DNA from: Acidobacteriota bacterium
Lineage (GTDB): Bacteria > Acidobacteriota > Terriglobia > UBA7540
Reading direction: 5' to 3'
Assembly (NCBI GenBank): GCA_902812415.1
Contig: CADDZJ010000001.1
Span: 1-64,000 of the forward strand
DNA length: 64,000 nt
Below, piece after piece: positions 52,401-60,405 of this stretch. The first letter of the stretch is position 1. Each line of letters begins with the position of its first letter. The notes under the pieces were generated by a model that saw only the letters and a program-made list of their open reading frames with translations, was not told the origin of the DNA and searched no databases. Position numbers and translations under genes: made by a program.

Positions 52401-52915
52401 TCTGGGAGCTGCCGATGGGCAAGGGGCAGCATTTCTTCAAGTCCGGCCTGGCCAGCGCGATTCTGGGCGGATGGGAACTGAGCGGCATCTGGGAGTTCAT
52501 GACTGGCGGGCCGCTCAACTTCGGCTGCAATTGCAAGTCGCTCAATACTCCCGGCAATGGTCAGTCTCCTTGGATCAGCGGACCCTTTAAAAAACTGAAG
52601 GGAATTGATACGCAGCCCTGGTTTGACACCTCGGTTTTCGCGGATCCTACCGTACTTTTTGGAAAGCCGACGTTTGGCAATGTCGGTCGCTACATCTTTG
52701 CCGGCCCCAACTTTTTCCAGCTCGATGCCTCGCTCATTCGACGGGTGAAGCTGACGGAGAAGTTCAATATGGAGTTCCGTACGGAATGGTTTAGCGCCAC
52801 CAATACGCCGAATTTCAGCAATCCGGATACCAGCATTGGCGATGCCAATTTTGGCCTGGTGAAAGGCGCTGGAGGCGCTCGCGCCATCGATTTTGCCGCC
52901 AAGCTGATGTTTTAA
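49478..52915 (+). CDS. Oar-like TonB-dependent receptor, complete
   Basis: A 1145-residue outer-membrane receptor. ATG 49478 lies seven bases after GGGGAGG (49464-49470); a longer frame from 49334 runs through the 105-bp repeat and is rejected. The signal is WVMAVTVMACGLAAPLYGQA (about residues 24-43). The carboxypeptidase-regulatory-like domain follows (GSIVGTVTDVSGAVVPQARV). The plug shows SLHAEQLPLGTNRNFQNLLN and NVIMKSGTNQFHGEAYEFYR. The barrel ends in Leu-Met-Phe. It should import a glycan piece, likely under control of the divergent LacI protein. No glycoside hydrolase gene is directly downstream; the next gene is a Tat Gfo/Idh protein 0.8 kb away. Confidence 0.95.
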   Translation: MESEARNIVWEQSVTKIWLRKILWVMAVTVMACGLAAPLYGQAVNGSIVGTVTDVSGAVVPQARVTITEVNKNVSLSAETNGNGYYSFPDVSPGTYKVTVEKTGFAKAVRSGVTLFVNSTARVDLTLRPGEVTQTVNVRSAIPLLQTDSAQTGGTLTSLHAEQLPLGTNRNFQNLLNLIPGATRTEYNHSHFFNPQNSLNNQVNGTSSLTNNFQIEGVNDNERTGLLQVYIPPSEDIQEVDVTTSNYDAEQGTALGAVTNVIMKSGTNQFHGEAYEFYRGQALDSRSFFDRGPQGAPFVKPPLVYNYWGGNVGGPIRHGKTFFFAGFLRSTDHEGQFQQLSVPTQAMRSGDFSDPALTGIFDPASGDFADCLPGGNSKLCGTGRTQFPGNIIPTNRIDPIAAKLLAFVPLPNNNLNAPGTQKYQQNFLETTRYIQDISWLDVKIDQYQGRRNHISGRLGYMRPFTEQTPAYGLAGGPVAGGFEATGTDNTYSADLIWDHIFSPTLIMQSRIGLNRYRNVAQQTDYGSNASTQLGIPGVNTEPFTSGITTINGSGFSGPMIGYSASLPWIRSETDFDYVSNWNKIVSNHTLKWGANLIRIRDDLLQEQTYSPRGAWDFGANQTALNGGPKTSFANNFASFLLDVPGTVGRDLPIVFPAYRAWQFFTYFNDKWQAAPKLTLNMGLRWEFYPPATPHFPGGFSNYDFTNNTLVVAGVGGNPLNLGMQQRYHDFAPRAGLAYRLSNTQVLRAGFGISYEPFEDNTYAYNFPVKQNNAFNSVSGFGPAILPDGTPATFEKGFPPPLVATVPSNGIIPANTPLLINQDYFVINKHYLDPYIQSWNFTYERALPRQFTFDLSYVGNRGVHVPIQYNINAVVDPTFLDAGPAGQPLYQEFGRKASTTLFFAGESSNYNSLQVKFDRRFSHGLSLTTSYTYGKALGYEQENGENSSGDPYYIDFRRNYARTDFDRTHILNQSFIWELPMGKGQHFFKSGLASAILGGWELSGIWEFMTGGPLNFGCNCKSLNTPGNGQSPWISGPFKKLKGIDTQPWFDTSVFADPTVLFGKPTFGNVGRYIFAGPNFFQLDASLIRRVKLTEKFNMEFRTEWFSATNTPNFSNPDTSIGDANFGLVKGAGGARAIDFAAKLMF

Positions 52916-53736
52916 CCGCTCGTTGAAAGAATTCTGAAGGCGACGGTCGCTTTGCGCCGCTCATGGAGTGCTCGATCGATGGCTGAAGAAGTCTTTTCGT
53001 CTGTGCTCGTCACTCATCACTTAGCGCGGGTCACGGTCTCTTTGCACCTTGGCGTCTGTGCGAGAGGCTGTTGTTTTTCTACTCGGTCGGCCAGCCTGTT
53101 GCGGCTGGGCTTGATCTGATTTAGGCTATTATGGTAGCCTAATTAGAGGCTATCCGGAGTCATCGAGGCCGCCGGGAGGGGGGCGGCGAGAAACCGCAAT
53201 GGAGTTGGGACACAGAAGGCAAAACGGCAGTAGGCAATCAGACCCATTAGGGCGGTCTTCCGTTAGGATCGAGAGAGGTCGCAGTCGGAGTTCGCATGGC
53301 CGGGATTCCGGAGAGAAAATGCGGAAAAAAAGAATGTTTAGGTCTGATGAGCGCAAAAACGAAGCCACCTTATTGAAAACATGGATGTTATTGGCTTCGT
53401 GTTCGTTCACCCTTTACCAACAATTTCCAAAACTCGCTGTATATTAAAGAAAATACAGCACTTATTAATTTAATTTGTTCGTCGCTCACAATCCTACAGA
53501 AAAGAATGGACTTAACTGAAAAATCGGGAAATTGTTCGTCATCTTGCGGCATGGAATTGGGTCCAATTCAGCGGCGTGAGGGGCGATTCCGTGTGTCAAA
53601 ACTTAGTGCCTTGTCCCAGCCAATTCTTTACAAAATCCGCCTCTTACTTTCGTTTCCTGCGCTGCTAGAATGATTCGATGATAGGCCAATACGACGCTTT
53701 GCTGAGAATTCTTTAGATAGGAGAACATCAATCCTC
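52916..53736. other. 821-bp spacer; small hairpin and AT-rich stretch
   Basis: No gene is supported; overlapping open frames around 53150-53447 on both strands lack start signals and family features. It includes a GTCACTCATCAC repeat word (53010) and a hairpin TAGGCTA-ttatgg-TAGCCTA (53122-53141). An AT-rich stretch runs 53440-53480. TTACTT/TAGAAT with a 16-base spacer (53644-53671) is a possible promoter for the next gene. Confidence 0.55.
53644..53671 (+). promoter_or_regulatory. Weak candidate promoter for the Gfo/Idh gene
   Basis: TTACTT (53644-53649), 16 bases, TAGAAT (53666-53671), about 65 bases before ATG 53737. Only partial consensus matches. Confidence 0.25.
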
Positions 53737-55185
53737 ATGCCGAACTCTCCTGAAATCACTCGCCGTGATTTTCTGAAATCAAGCGCCAAAACCGGGGCTG
53801 CGAGTTTGGCGGCATTGAGCGGAGTCACTCTGATCACGCAGCCGGAGCGTGTTTTCGGCGCCAACGACCGCGTTCGCGTGGCGATTTGCGGGGTTCGAGG
53901 CCGCGGCTTCGATCATATCCGCGAATACGCGCGTTTGCCCAAAGCCGAGATCGCCGCGCTCTGCGACGTGGACGAAAATGTGCTCGACCGCCGGCTGGGC
54001 GACGTTGAAAAGCTCGGCAAGCCTCGTCCGAAAAGGTATATCGATTGCCGCAAAGTGATGGACGATAAGTCCATCGATGCGGTTTCCATTGCAACCCCGG
54101 ACCATTGGCACGCCCTGATCGGCATTTATGCCTGCCAGGCGGGAAAGGATGTGTATATTGAAAAGCCCTGCTCGCACGCCTGGTGGGATGGATACCAGTT
54201 GGTGCGCGCGGCGGAGAAATATAATCGCGTGGTGCAAATGGGCGCTCAAAGCCGGTCGAACAGCGCCGTTCAGGAGGCTGTCCAGAAAATGCGGGATGGC
54301 TTGATCGGCGAGGTGTATCTCGCTCGCGGGCTCTGCTATAAATGGCGGCCGACCATCGGCCACACCCCCGTTTCCCCTGTTCCTCACGGCGTGCATTACG
54401 ATTTATGGTTAGGCCCCGCGCCAGAGCATGCATTTACCCGGAACCGGTTCCATTACAACTGGCACTGGTTTTGGGATTATGGGAGCGGGGACCTCGGCAA
54501 TCAGGGCATTCATGAAGTGGATATTGCCCGCTGGGGATTAGGCGTTGATTGGCCCAGCAAGATTTCAGCGATTGGCGGGCATTTTATGTTTGACGATGAC
54601 CAGCAGACGCCCAACGTTCTGAATTGCGCTTACGAATTTGACACGCCGGACGGTTCCCGGAAGATGATGGAATTTGAAGTGCGCGGCTGGATCACGAATC
54701 ACGAGGCGGGCATCGGCACAGGCGCTTTCCGCAGTCACGGCGTTCCGGCAGCGGGGCTCGCAGCCCATCACCCGCATGCGCACGCTCACAAGGCGGGCGC
54801 GGGTCTTGGGCCGGTTTCAGGCGCGCCGGGGACCATTGGCAACATCTTTTACGGCTCGAAGGGATATCTGGCGGTTGAAGGCTACGATTCTTATATGTCC
54901 TGGTTGGGTGAGAGCCAGGAACCCGGGCCGCGCGCCAACGGGACTGGGAATCATTTTGCCAACTTCATCGATGCCGTCATCAGCCGCCGGAAGCAGGACC
55001 TGACCGCGCCCATCGAAGAAGGCCACAAGTCTACCATGCTGGTCACCTTGGCCAACGTCTCTTACCGCCTTGGACGAACCCTCCGCTTTGATGGCAAAAC
55101 GCAGAAAGTCATCGGCGATGACGAGGCCAATCGCATGCTGCATGGGACGTTCCGGGCGCCCTTCACCGTGCCCGATAACGTTTAG
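53737..55185 (+). CDS. Tat-exported Gfo/Idh/MocA-family oxidoreductase
   Basis: A 482-residue protein with a twin-arginine signal (TRRDFLKSSAKTGAASLAAL, residues 8-27). The Rossmann start is RVRVAICGVRGRGFDHIREY. The EKP motif is in DVYIEKPCSHAWWDGYQLVR, with TPDHWHALIG ahead of it and the family-typical WHWFWDYGSGDLGNQGIHEVD in the C-terminal domain. A His-rich loop near residue 350 (AAHHPHAHAHKAG) is unusual. Exported Gfo/Idh proteins of this kind often accompany glycan uptake genes in Acidobacteriota and Planctomycetes. It lies between receptor and MDR dehydrogenase, on the same strand. Confidence 0.93.
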   Translation: MPNSPEITRRDFLKSSAKTGAASLAALSGVTLITQPERVFGANDRVRVAICGVRGRGFDHIREYARLPKAEIAALCDVDENVLDRRLGDVEKLGKPRPKRYIDCRKVMDDKSIDAVSIATPDHWHALIGIYACQAGKDVYIEKPCSHAWWDGYQLVRAAEKYNRVVQMGAQSRSNSAVQEAVQKMRDGLIGEVYLARGLCYKWRPTIGHTPVSPVPHGVHYDLWLGPAPEHAFTRNRFHYNWHWFWDYGSGDLGNQGIHEVDIARWGLGVDWPSKISAIGGHFMFDDDQQTPNVLNCAYEFDTPDGSRKMMEFEVRGWITNHEAGIGTGAFRSHGVPAAGLAAHHPHAHAHKAGAGLGPVSGAPGTIGNIFYGSKGYLAVEGYDSYMSWLGESQEPGPRANGTGNHFANFIDAVISRRKQDLTAPIEEGHKSTMLVTLANVSYRLGRTLRFDGKTQKVIGDDEANRMLHGTFRAPFTVPDNV

Positions 55186-55673
55186 CCGGTTGCTGAAAAA
55201 CGGTTCCGGGTATTGTCATCCCAAGCCGTTCGCTTGTCATGGCCAGACTCCCCTCATCGATAACCCCTCGCTAACGCAACGGAGAAAACGAAAAGCTTTC
55301 TACTGAGGTTTACAAATTATAGCGACAGCATTTTCTGTAGCATCGGTGTCCCCACCGGCGTTTTTCGGCGCTGAGGACAGCGCCGCTACAGTAAAAGCTC
55401 CTCAATAATAGCTGTTTCAAAACCTCGGATCGCTTACGGGGAGTAGCGGCGGGTTTATCCCGCCAGCCAAGATGGCGGCGTAAAGCCGCCTCTACCGCGA
55501 GCCTCCAATGCCGTGAAATAGGTTTTGGAATAGCTTATAGGGACCGCAAAGGCGCGAAAAGGCCTTGTTTGTTTCGGCAAGTGGCCAACGTAACCGGCAG
55601 TATTACTACGACCACCGCGTTTTCGAGCGATGTGATAGTTTATTCAGATGGCCTTGATAGGGAGAGACTGGAA
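55186..55673. other. 488-bp spacer with repeat elements
   Basis: No gene is supported. A partial 105-bp-family element lies at 55312-55400, its inside inverted relative to the other copies. A GTAGCGGCGGG-type hairpin module lies at 55443-55497 (CGGCGGG-tttat-CCCGCC and GGCGG-cgtaaag-CCGCC). An upstream in-frame extension of the next gene (from 55569) is not supported. Confidence 0.6.
55312..55400. repeat. Partial third copy of the 105-bp MITE-like family
   Basis: The left end ACAAATTATAGCGACAGC matches the family end with changes, but the inside reads in the opposite sense (CGGTGTCCCCACCGGCG, then CGCTGAGGACAGCG and CGCTACAG). The right terminal repeat is not recognisable. Confidence 0.6.
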
Positions 55674-56696
55674 ATGCTGAAGGCAGCTTATTACGAAGGC
55701 AATCGACGGGTGCGAGTGGGTGAATGCAAACCGATAGAACCGGCCCCGGGGCAGGTGCAAATCAAAGTTTCGCACTGCGGGATCTGCGGAAGCGATCTGC
55801 ATATGTTTCACGGCGCGATGGACCATCGCTTCCGGGTTCCGCACGTATTCGGGCATGAAATGTCGGGCACAGTTCATGCCATCGGTGAAGGAGTTGGGGG
55901 CTTTGCTCCGGGCGATCACGTCACCGTCCGCCCCCTCGATCCGTGTGGCGCATGCCCTGCCTGCCGCGCCGGTCATTCGCATGTCTGTCAACGACTGAAA
56001 TTTATTGGCTTTGATGCGCCGGGCGCCCTCCAAACCTTGTGGACCGTGCCCGCCCACACACTCCATCGGTTGCCGCAATCGTTGCCGCTCGAAAAGGCGG
56101 CTCTGGTTGAACCCGTCGCTGTCGCCTGCCACGATGTGCGCCTAGCTGAAGTTAAAAACGGAGAGTACGTCGTGGTTCAGGGCGGAGGACCCATCGGCAT
56201 CCTGATTGCTCTCGTGGCCCGCCATGCCGGAGCCCGGGTGACGCTGACGGAAGTAAATCCCTTCCGGTTGAAGCTGGCGCGTGATTTGGGTCTGGAGGCG
56301 ATCAACCCCAGGGAAATTGATCCGGTGAACTATGTGAATGAACATACGGAAACGGCAGGGGCCGATGTGGTGTTTGAGGTTTCAGGTTCTGCCGCAGGCG
56401 CCGAGACCATGACCCAGTTGGCGCGAGTGCGCGGGCGAATCGTGGTGGTAGCCATTTTCAGCGCCGCCCCCAAGGTCGATCTTTTTCGCTTTTTCTGGCG
56501 GGAGTTGCGCCTGCTGGGCGCGCGCGTCTATGAGCCGCAGGATTTCGAGCAGGCTATTGCGTTGACGGCTTCAGGGGCGCTGCCGCTCGACAGATTGATC
56601 AGTGAGGTCTCGCCGCTTGAAGCGGTCCAGTCTGCGCTTGAGCGTCTTGGATCGGGTGGGGAAGTGATGAAGATTCTTATCCGGTGTGGTGAATAG
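55674..56696 (+). CDS. Zinc-dependent medium-chain alcohol/polyol dehydrogenase (MDR)
   Basis: A 340-residue NAD(P)-dependent dehydrogenase. Catalytic zinc ligands C35 (SHCGICGSDLH) and H61-E62 (FGHEMSG), and structural zinc Cys91, 94, 97 and 105 (CGACPACRAGHSHVC) are complete. The coenzyme motif is VVQGGGPIGILIALVARHAG. ATG 55674 has GGGAGAG 8 bases upstream; an earlier frame is rejected. Relatives act on sorbitol, threonine, butanediol or rare sugars. Its position before a KduD-like SDR and GH29 fucosidase suggests oxidation of a deoxyhexose derivative. It is followed by the SDR after 20 bases, likely co-transcribed. Confidence 0.92.
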   Translation: MLKAAYYEGNRRVRVGECKPIEPAPGQVQIKVSHCGICGSDLHMFHGAMDHRFRVPHVFGHEMSGTVHAIGEGVGGFAPGDHVTVRPLDPCGACPACRAGHSHVCQRLKFIGFDAPGALQTLWTVPAHTLHRLPQSLPLEKAALVEPVAVACHDVRLAEVKNGEYVVVQGGGPIGILIALVARHAGARVTLTEVNPFRLKLARDLGLEAINPREIDPVNYVNEHTETAGADVVFEVSGSAAGAETMTQLARVRGRIVVVAIFSAAPKVDLFRFFWRELRLLGARVYEPQDFEQAIALTASGALPLDRLISEVSPLEAVQSALERLGSGGEVMKILIRCGE

Positions 56697-56716
56697 CGCG
56701 CCGGAAACGGAAGCCT

Positions 56717-57487
56717 ATGACGATTTTAGACAGATTCAGATTGGAGGGAAAAACTGCGCTCGTGACCGGCTGCCGTCGAGGCATTGGGAAAGCCATCGCT
56801 GTGGCCCTGGCGGAAGCCGGAGCCGATATCGTAGGCGTCAGCAAGTCATTGGAACCGGGCAGAAGCGAAGTGGAGCAGGAGGTCCTATCCCGAAAAAGAC
56901 CCTTCAAGGGCTATTCCTGCGATTTCGCCGATCGCGCCGCTGTTTACGACTTCATTCGCTGCCTGCATTCCGATTTTCCACGCATCGATATCCTGGTGAA
57001 TAACGCTGGCAGCATCCTTCGCAAGCCCGCGGCGGATTATCCGGATGAATATTGGGACCAGATCATTGAGGTGAACCTCAGCGCCCAGTTCATTTTGGCG
57101 CGGGAACTCGGCAAATGCATGATCGAGCGCGGTTCGGGCAAGATTATCTTCATTGCCTCGTTGCTGACCTTCCAGGGCGGCATTACTGTGCCGGCTTATG
57201 CCGCAAGCAAAGGCGGCATCGGTCAACTCACCAAGGCGCTGGCGAACGAATGGGCGGCGAAAGGCGTTCAAGTGAACGCCATCGCTCCGGGCTACATCGC
57301 AACGGATAACACGGCGGCCCTCCGCGCCGACCCTGCTCGCGGCCCCGCCATTCTCGCCCGCATTCCTGCCGGGCGCTGGGGCGAGCCCGAGGATTTACAG
57401 GGCGCAGCCGTTTTTCTCGCGTCCGCCGCTTCGGATTACGTCAATGGAGAAATTCTGACCGTTGATGGCGGCTGGATGGCGCGATAA
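56717..57487 (+). CDS. KduD-like SDR dehydrogenase
   Basis: A 256-residue SDR with T17-GCRRGIG24, NNAG, active-site Ser (IFIASLLTFQGG), catalytic YAASK and the C-terminal VNGEILTVDGGWMAR. The overall pattern (FRLEGKTALVTGCRRGIGKA, VQVNAIAPGYIATDNTAALR) resembles 2-dehydro-3-deoxy-D-gluconate 5-dehydrogenase (KduD) and the sister enzymes that oxidise 2-keto-3-deoxy-L-rhamnonate/fuconate at C4. The latter role fits the fucosidase, FAH-family hydrolase and rhamnosidase nearby, but sequence alone does not decide. It follows the MDR gene by 20 bases. Confidence 0.9.
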   Translation: MTILDRFRLEGKTALVTGCRRGIGKAIAVALAEAGADIVGVSKSLEPGRSEVEQEVLSRKRPFKGYSCDFADRAAVYDFIRCLHSDFPRIDILVNNAGSILRKPAADYPDEYWDQIIEVNLSAQFILARELGKCMIERGSGKIIFIASLLTFQGGITVPAYAASKGGIGQLTKALANEWAAKGVQVNAIAPGYIATDNTAALRADPARGPAILARIPAGRWGEPEDLQGAAVFLASAASDYVNGEILTVDGGWMAR

Positions 57488-57687
57488 GAGGTTACACGAA
57501 GGTTGAGGGGTGTGCACTAGTCTCGGCTTCATGCGTGAAAAAGGTTCAATATATGACATATTTTCAGGCTTTAACGCCGCAAAACTAAACAAACTTCAAA
57601 TATATTTGACAGAATTTCACATATTGCAAAAAGGCGCTTCTCCGAAAGCCATCGGAAGAAAAAATCCATATTTGCAAATGAAATTGT

Positions 57688-57716
57688 TTATCATTAGCCA
57701 AATCTTGGGTTATAAT
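57688..57716 (+). promoter_or_regulatory. Predicted sigma-70 promoter of the GH29 gene
   Basis: TTATCA (57688-57693), 17 bases, and a perfect TATAAT (57711-57716) about 70 bases before ATG 57786. The surrounding stretch (57540-57720) is strongly AT-rich, unlike the rest of the region. Confidence 0.5.
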
Positions 57717-57785
57717 GCATCCCTCTTATTGAATCGTTGAAATGTAAGGAAAGACCACTTCGCATGCGCTCGAAGGGGGATGTTG

Positions 57786-59228
57786 ATGAATGGAAGGGGA
57801 ACGGCAGCAGTCAACCGGAGAGATCTGTTTCGGTTGATGGGCGCCGGGGCGGCAGCCGCGACGTTGGTTCCATCGTTCGCACGGGCAGGCTCTCAGGAAA
57901 CTCCACCCCAGGAGTTTGCTGCGCCGGACAGCGCCTGGCCGGCGGAAGTTCCGTTTCTCAAAACTCCTTCAGAGGGCCTGCGATGGTTCAACGAAGCGAA
58001 ATTTGGAATGTTCATCCATTGGGGGCCGTGTTCGCTAGCGAGCGTGGAAATTTCATGGCCCATTATGGTTCCGCGCCCTCAATGGAACATCACACAGGAG
58101 GAATACGTCAATCTCTATAAGCGCTTTAATCCTGTAAAGTACGATCCGGATGAGTGGATTGATTTGGCAGAGGCAGCTGGACAGCGGTACATGATTCCCG
58201 TTACCAAGCATCACGATGGATTCTGCATGTTTGATTCATCGTTTACAGACTACAAGATTACTCGGACGCCTTACGGCAAAGATGTGATCCGCATGCTTGC
58301 GGACGCCTGCCACCGCCGCGGGATGGCGCTGGGGTATTACTATTCACCTCCCGATATGCATCACCCGGATTACCGCGACACGTCGAAGCCTGCCAGCGAA
58401 AACTGGCACGGCGAACCGTGGCGGCCGCAGTGGACGATGTATCTGCACTATATGGCTTTGCAGGTGCGCGAACTGGTCTGGCGCTACGGCCAGCCGGTTG
58501 AAATGTGGTTTGACGGCCTGGATCATCAGGAAAAGTACGACGGCTACTCTTTCCTCGAAATGCTCCGCGCCATGTCGCCGCACACCATGGTGAATAACCG
58601 CATCGGCGTTGCGGCTGATTTTGATACGCCGGAACAGTATGTGCCGAAGCGAATTCCGGTGAAGGGAATCACGATTCGGGGCGTCAACGCCGCCGAGGCC
58701 GAAAAGCTACCGCAGGGCATTCCGAGCCAGCAGAAATTCAGGCCCTGGGAAACCTGCATGACGATTAACGGCACCTGGGCTTACGATAAGAATGATCGCA
58801 ATTTTAAATCCACGGGGCAATTGATCCGGACCCTCGTGGATGTGGCCAGCCGTGGAGGCAACTTTCTGCTGAATGTCGGGCCGACGCCGGAAGGAACAAT
58901 TCAGCCTGAGTTCCAGCAGCGTTTGCGAGGACTCGGGGAATGGATGAGGCTGAACGGCGATTCGATTTACGGAACCACATTTGGTCCTTTGCAGGATTTG
59001 CCTTATGGCCGCACGACGCAGAAAGGGAAAATAGTTTATTTGCATATTTTCGATTGGCCGCAGGGCGCAGCCCTGGATTTGGAAGGATTGCCTCGGGTAG
59101 CAAGAATCTCTATACTAGCAGATGGGAGACCTTTAAAGTTTAATCAGAATGCTCAACGACTCTCGATTCAACTTCCGGCTCAGGCGCCGGATGGCAATGT
59201 CAGCGTGCTGAGAATCGAGATGTCATAA
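57786..59228 (+). CDS. Tat-exported GH29 alpha-L-fucosidase-like
   Basis: A 480-residue glycoside hydrolase with a twin-arginine signal (NRRDLFRLMGAGAAAATLV). GH29 marks: WFNEAKFGMFIHWGPCSLAS, YMIPVTKHHDGFCMFDS, the nucleophile Asp243 in VEMWFDGLDH, and GGNFLLNVGPTPEGTIQPEF. It removes alpha-L-fucosyl residues, yielding L-fucose. ATG 57786 stands 6 bases after AAGGGGG; an ATG at 57780 would have no spacer. A clear promoter precedes it. It neighbours the MDR and SDR dehydrogenases upstream and faces the FAH-family hydrolase convergently. The general acid/base residue of this subgroup was not located by eye. Confidence 0.93.
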   Translation: MNGRGTAAVNRRDLFRLMGAGAAAATLVPSFARAGSQETPPQEFAAPDSAWPAEVPFLKTPSEGLRWFNEAKFGMFIHWGPCSLASVEISWPIMVPRPQWNITQEEYVNLYKRFNPVKYDPDEWIDLAEAAGQRYMIPVTKHHDGFCMFDSSFTDYKITRTPYGKDVIRMLADACHRRGMALGYYYSPPDMHHPDYRDTSKPASENWHGEPWRPQWTMYLHYMALQVRELVWRYGQPVEMWFDGLDHQEKYDGYSFLEMLRAMSPHTMVNNRIGVAADFDTPEQYVPKRIPVKGITIRGVNAAEAEKLPQGIPSQQKFRPWETCMTINGTWAYDKNDRNFKSTGQLIRTLVDVASRGGNFLLNVGPTPEGTIQPEFQQRLRGLGEWMRLNGDSIYGTTFGPLQDLPYGRTTQKGKIVYLHIFDWPQGAALDLEGLPRVARISILADGRPLKFNQNAQRLSIQLPAQAPDGNVSVLRIEMS

Positions 59229-59278
59229 CGGCTTTCCGCGCGACCTCCCCCCTCCCCGCGCGGAGCCCACCGAATCAA

Positions 59279-59304
59279 GCGGCCTGCCGTTCTCGGCAGG
59301 CCGC
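59279..59304. terminator. Strong hairpin between convergent genes
   Basis: GCGGCCTGCC-gttctc-GGCAGGCCGC, perfect 10-bp arms with a 6-base loop, 50 bases after the GH29 stop and 26 bases past the FAH stop on the other strand. It is well placed as a two-way terminator, though no T tract follows. Confidence 0.5.
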
Positions 59305-59329
59305 CGGTGGGGATTCCTACCAGAATCGT

Positions 59330-60325
59330 TCACGACCCTACAACAGAATTCGTCAGCGTGCCGAGTCTTTCTACGGTGATGCTCGCGCTATCCCCCGGTT
59401 TCAGAAACACCTGTGGCTTGCGGAAAACGCCTACGCCCGGAGGTGTGCCGGTTGAAATCAAATCGCCCGGCTCCCATGTAATGGATTGTGAAAGATAGCT
59501 TACCAGGAAGGGCACTTTGAAGATCAGATTTGAGGTGTTCGAGTCCTGCATGGTCTCGCCATTCAGCGTGAGCGAAATGCGCAGGTTGTGAGGGTCTGGA
59601 ACTTCATCCTTGGTCACAATCCAAGGTCCAGTGGGCGCAAACGTATCGCAACTCTTGCCGCGAAACCATTGTTTGTCGCTGAACTGGAGGTCGCGCGCGC
59701 TCACATCGTGCAGAATCATGTAGCCCGCAACGTGATCGTAAGCTTTATCTTCGGGAATGCGGCTTCCGCCTTGGCCCAGCACCACCGCAAATTCAGCCTC
59801 ATAATCAACCTGGGAGGAGTTAGGGGGGAGAACGATGTTGTCGCCCGGACCGATGATCGTGTTCCAGGCCTTCAGAAAAAAGATGGGCGCTGGCGGCGGC
59901 TCCTCACCTTGCTCGCGGGCGTGGTCCGCGTAATTAAGCCCCACGCAGGTGATTTTGCCGGGGCGGGGAATGGGCGCGCGCAGGCGAACGGAATCAAGCG
60001 GCGCGATCAATCCTTTCAGCGCGCTGGAAGCAGAATTCCTGGCTGCCTGTTTTCCTGCCAATTCCCGGGCCAAACCTTTTGCGACCGTCCCCAAAGCTTT
60101 GAGCCACTCATCACCGCGCGCCAACACGCCAAGCATCTCGCGCGGAGCCGCGCCAGCCTCTGCCAGCGTCTGCGCCGCGCTCTTGAATTTGGAATCGCTG
60201 TAAAGCGAGCGCGGGCCGCGCTTTTTGGCAGCCAGCTCGACGGCGGCGCGAAGATCCACCACGTTCTGACCCTCAACCACGCCCACCCGCTGTTGTTTCC
60301 CGGACTCATAGGTGACTAATTTCAT
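59330..60325 (-). CDS. Fumarylacetoacetate hydrolase (FAH)-family protein
   Basis: A 331-residue FAH-family enzyme that cleaves a C-C bond in a 2,4-diketo or similar acid, or decarboxylates such acids, with a divalent metal. Family motifs: CVGLNYADHAREQGEEPPPA, the metal ligands in VDYEAEFAVVLG, HDVSARDLQFSDKQWFRGKS and the C-terminal PGDLISTGTPPGVGVF. ATG 60325 is preceded by AAAGGAG with a 9-10 base spacer. In L-rhamnose/L-fucose diketo-hydrolase routes an enzyme of this family splits 2,4-diketo-3-deoxy-rhamnonate/fuconate into pyruvate and L-lactate. Its place between GH29 and GH78 genes and near lutB fits that role. A homoprotocatechuate or ureidoglycolate type function is an alternative. 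Confidence 0.92.
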   Translation of the reverse strand: MKLVTYESGKQQRVGVVEGQNVVDLRAAVELAAKKRGPRSLYSDSKFKSAAQTLAEAGAAPREMLGVLARGDEWLKALGTVAKGLARELAGKQAARNSASSALKGLIAPLDSVRLRAPIPRPGKITCVGLNYADHAREQGEEPPPAPIFFLKAWNTIIGPGDNIVLPPNSSQVDYEAEFAVVLGQGGSRIPEDKAYDHVAGYMILHDVSARDLQFSDKQWFRGKSCDTFAPTGPWIVTKDEVPDPHNLRISLTLNGETMQDSNTSNLIFKVPFLVSYLSQSITWEPGDLISTGTPPGVGVFRKPQVFLKPGDSASITVERLGTLTNSVVGS

Positions 60326-60405
60326 GAATGAAAACTCCTTTTGCAAAAATAGATGTCTTGCTCTTCGGCGCACCGTCGCGTGAAGTTTGGGGGCGCAAAG
60401 ACGGG

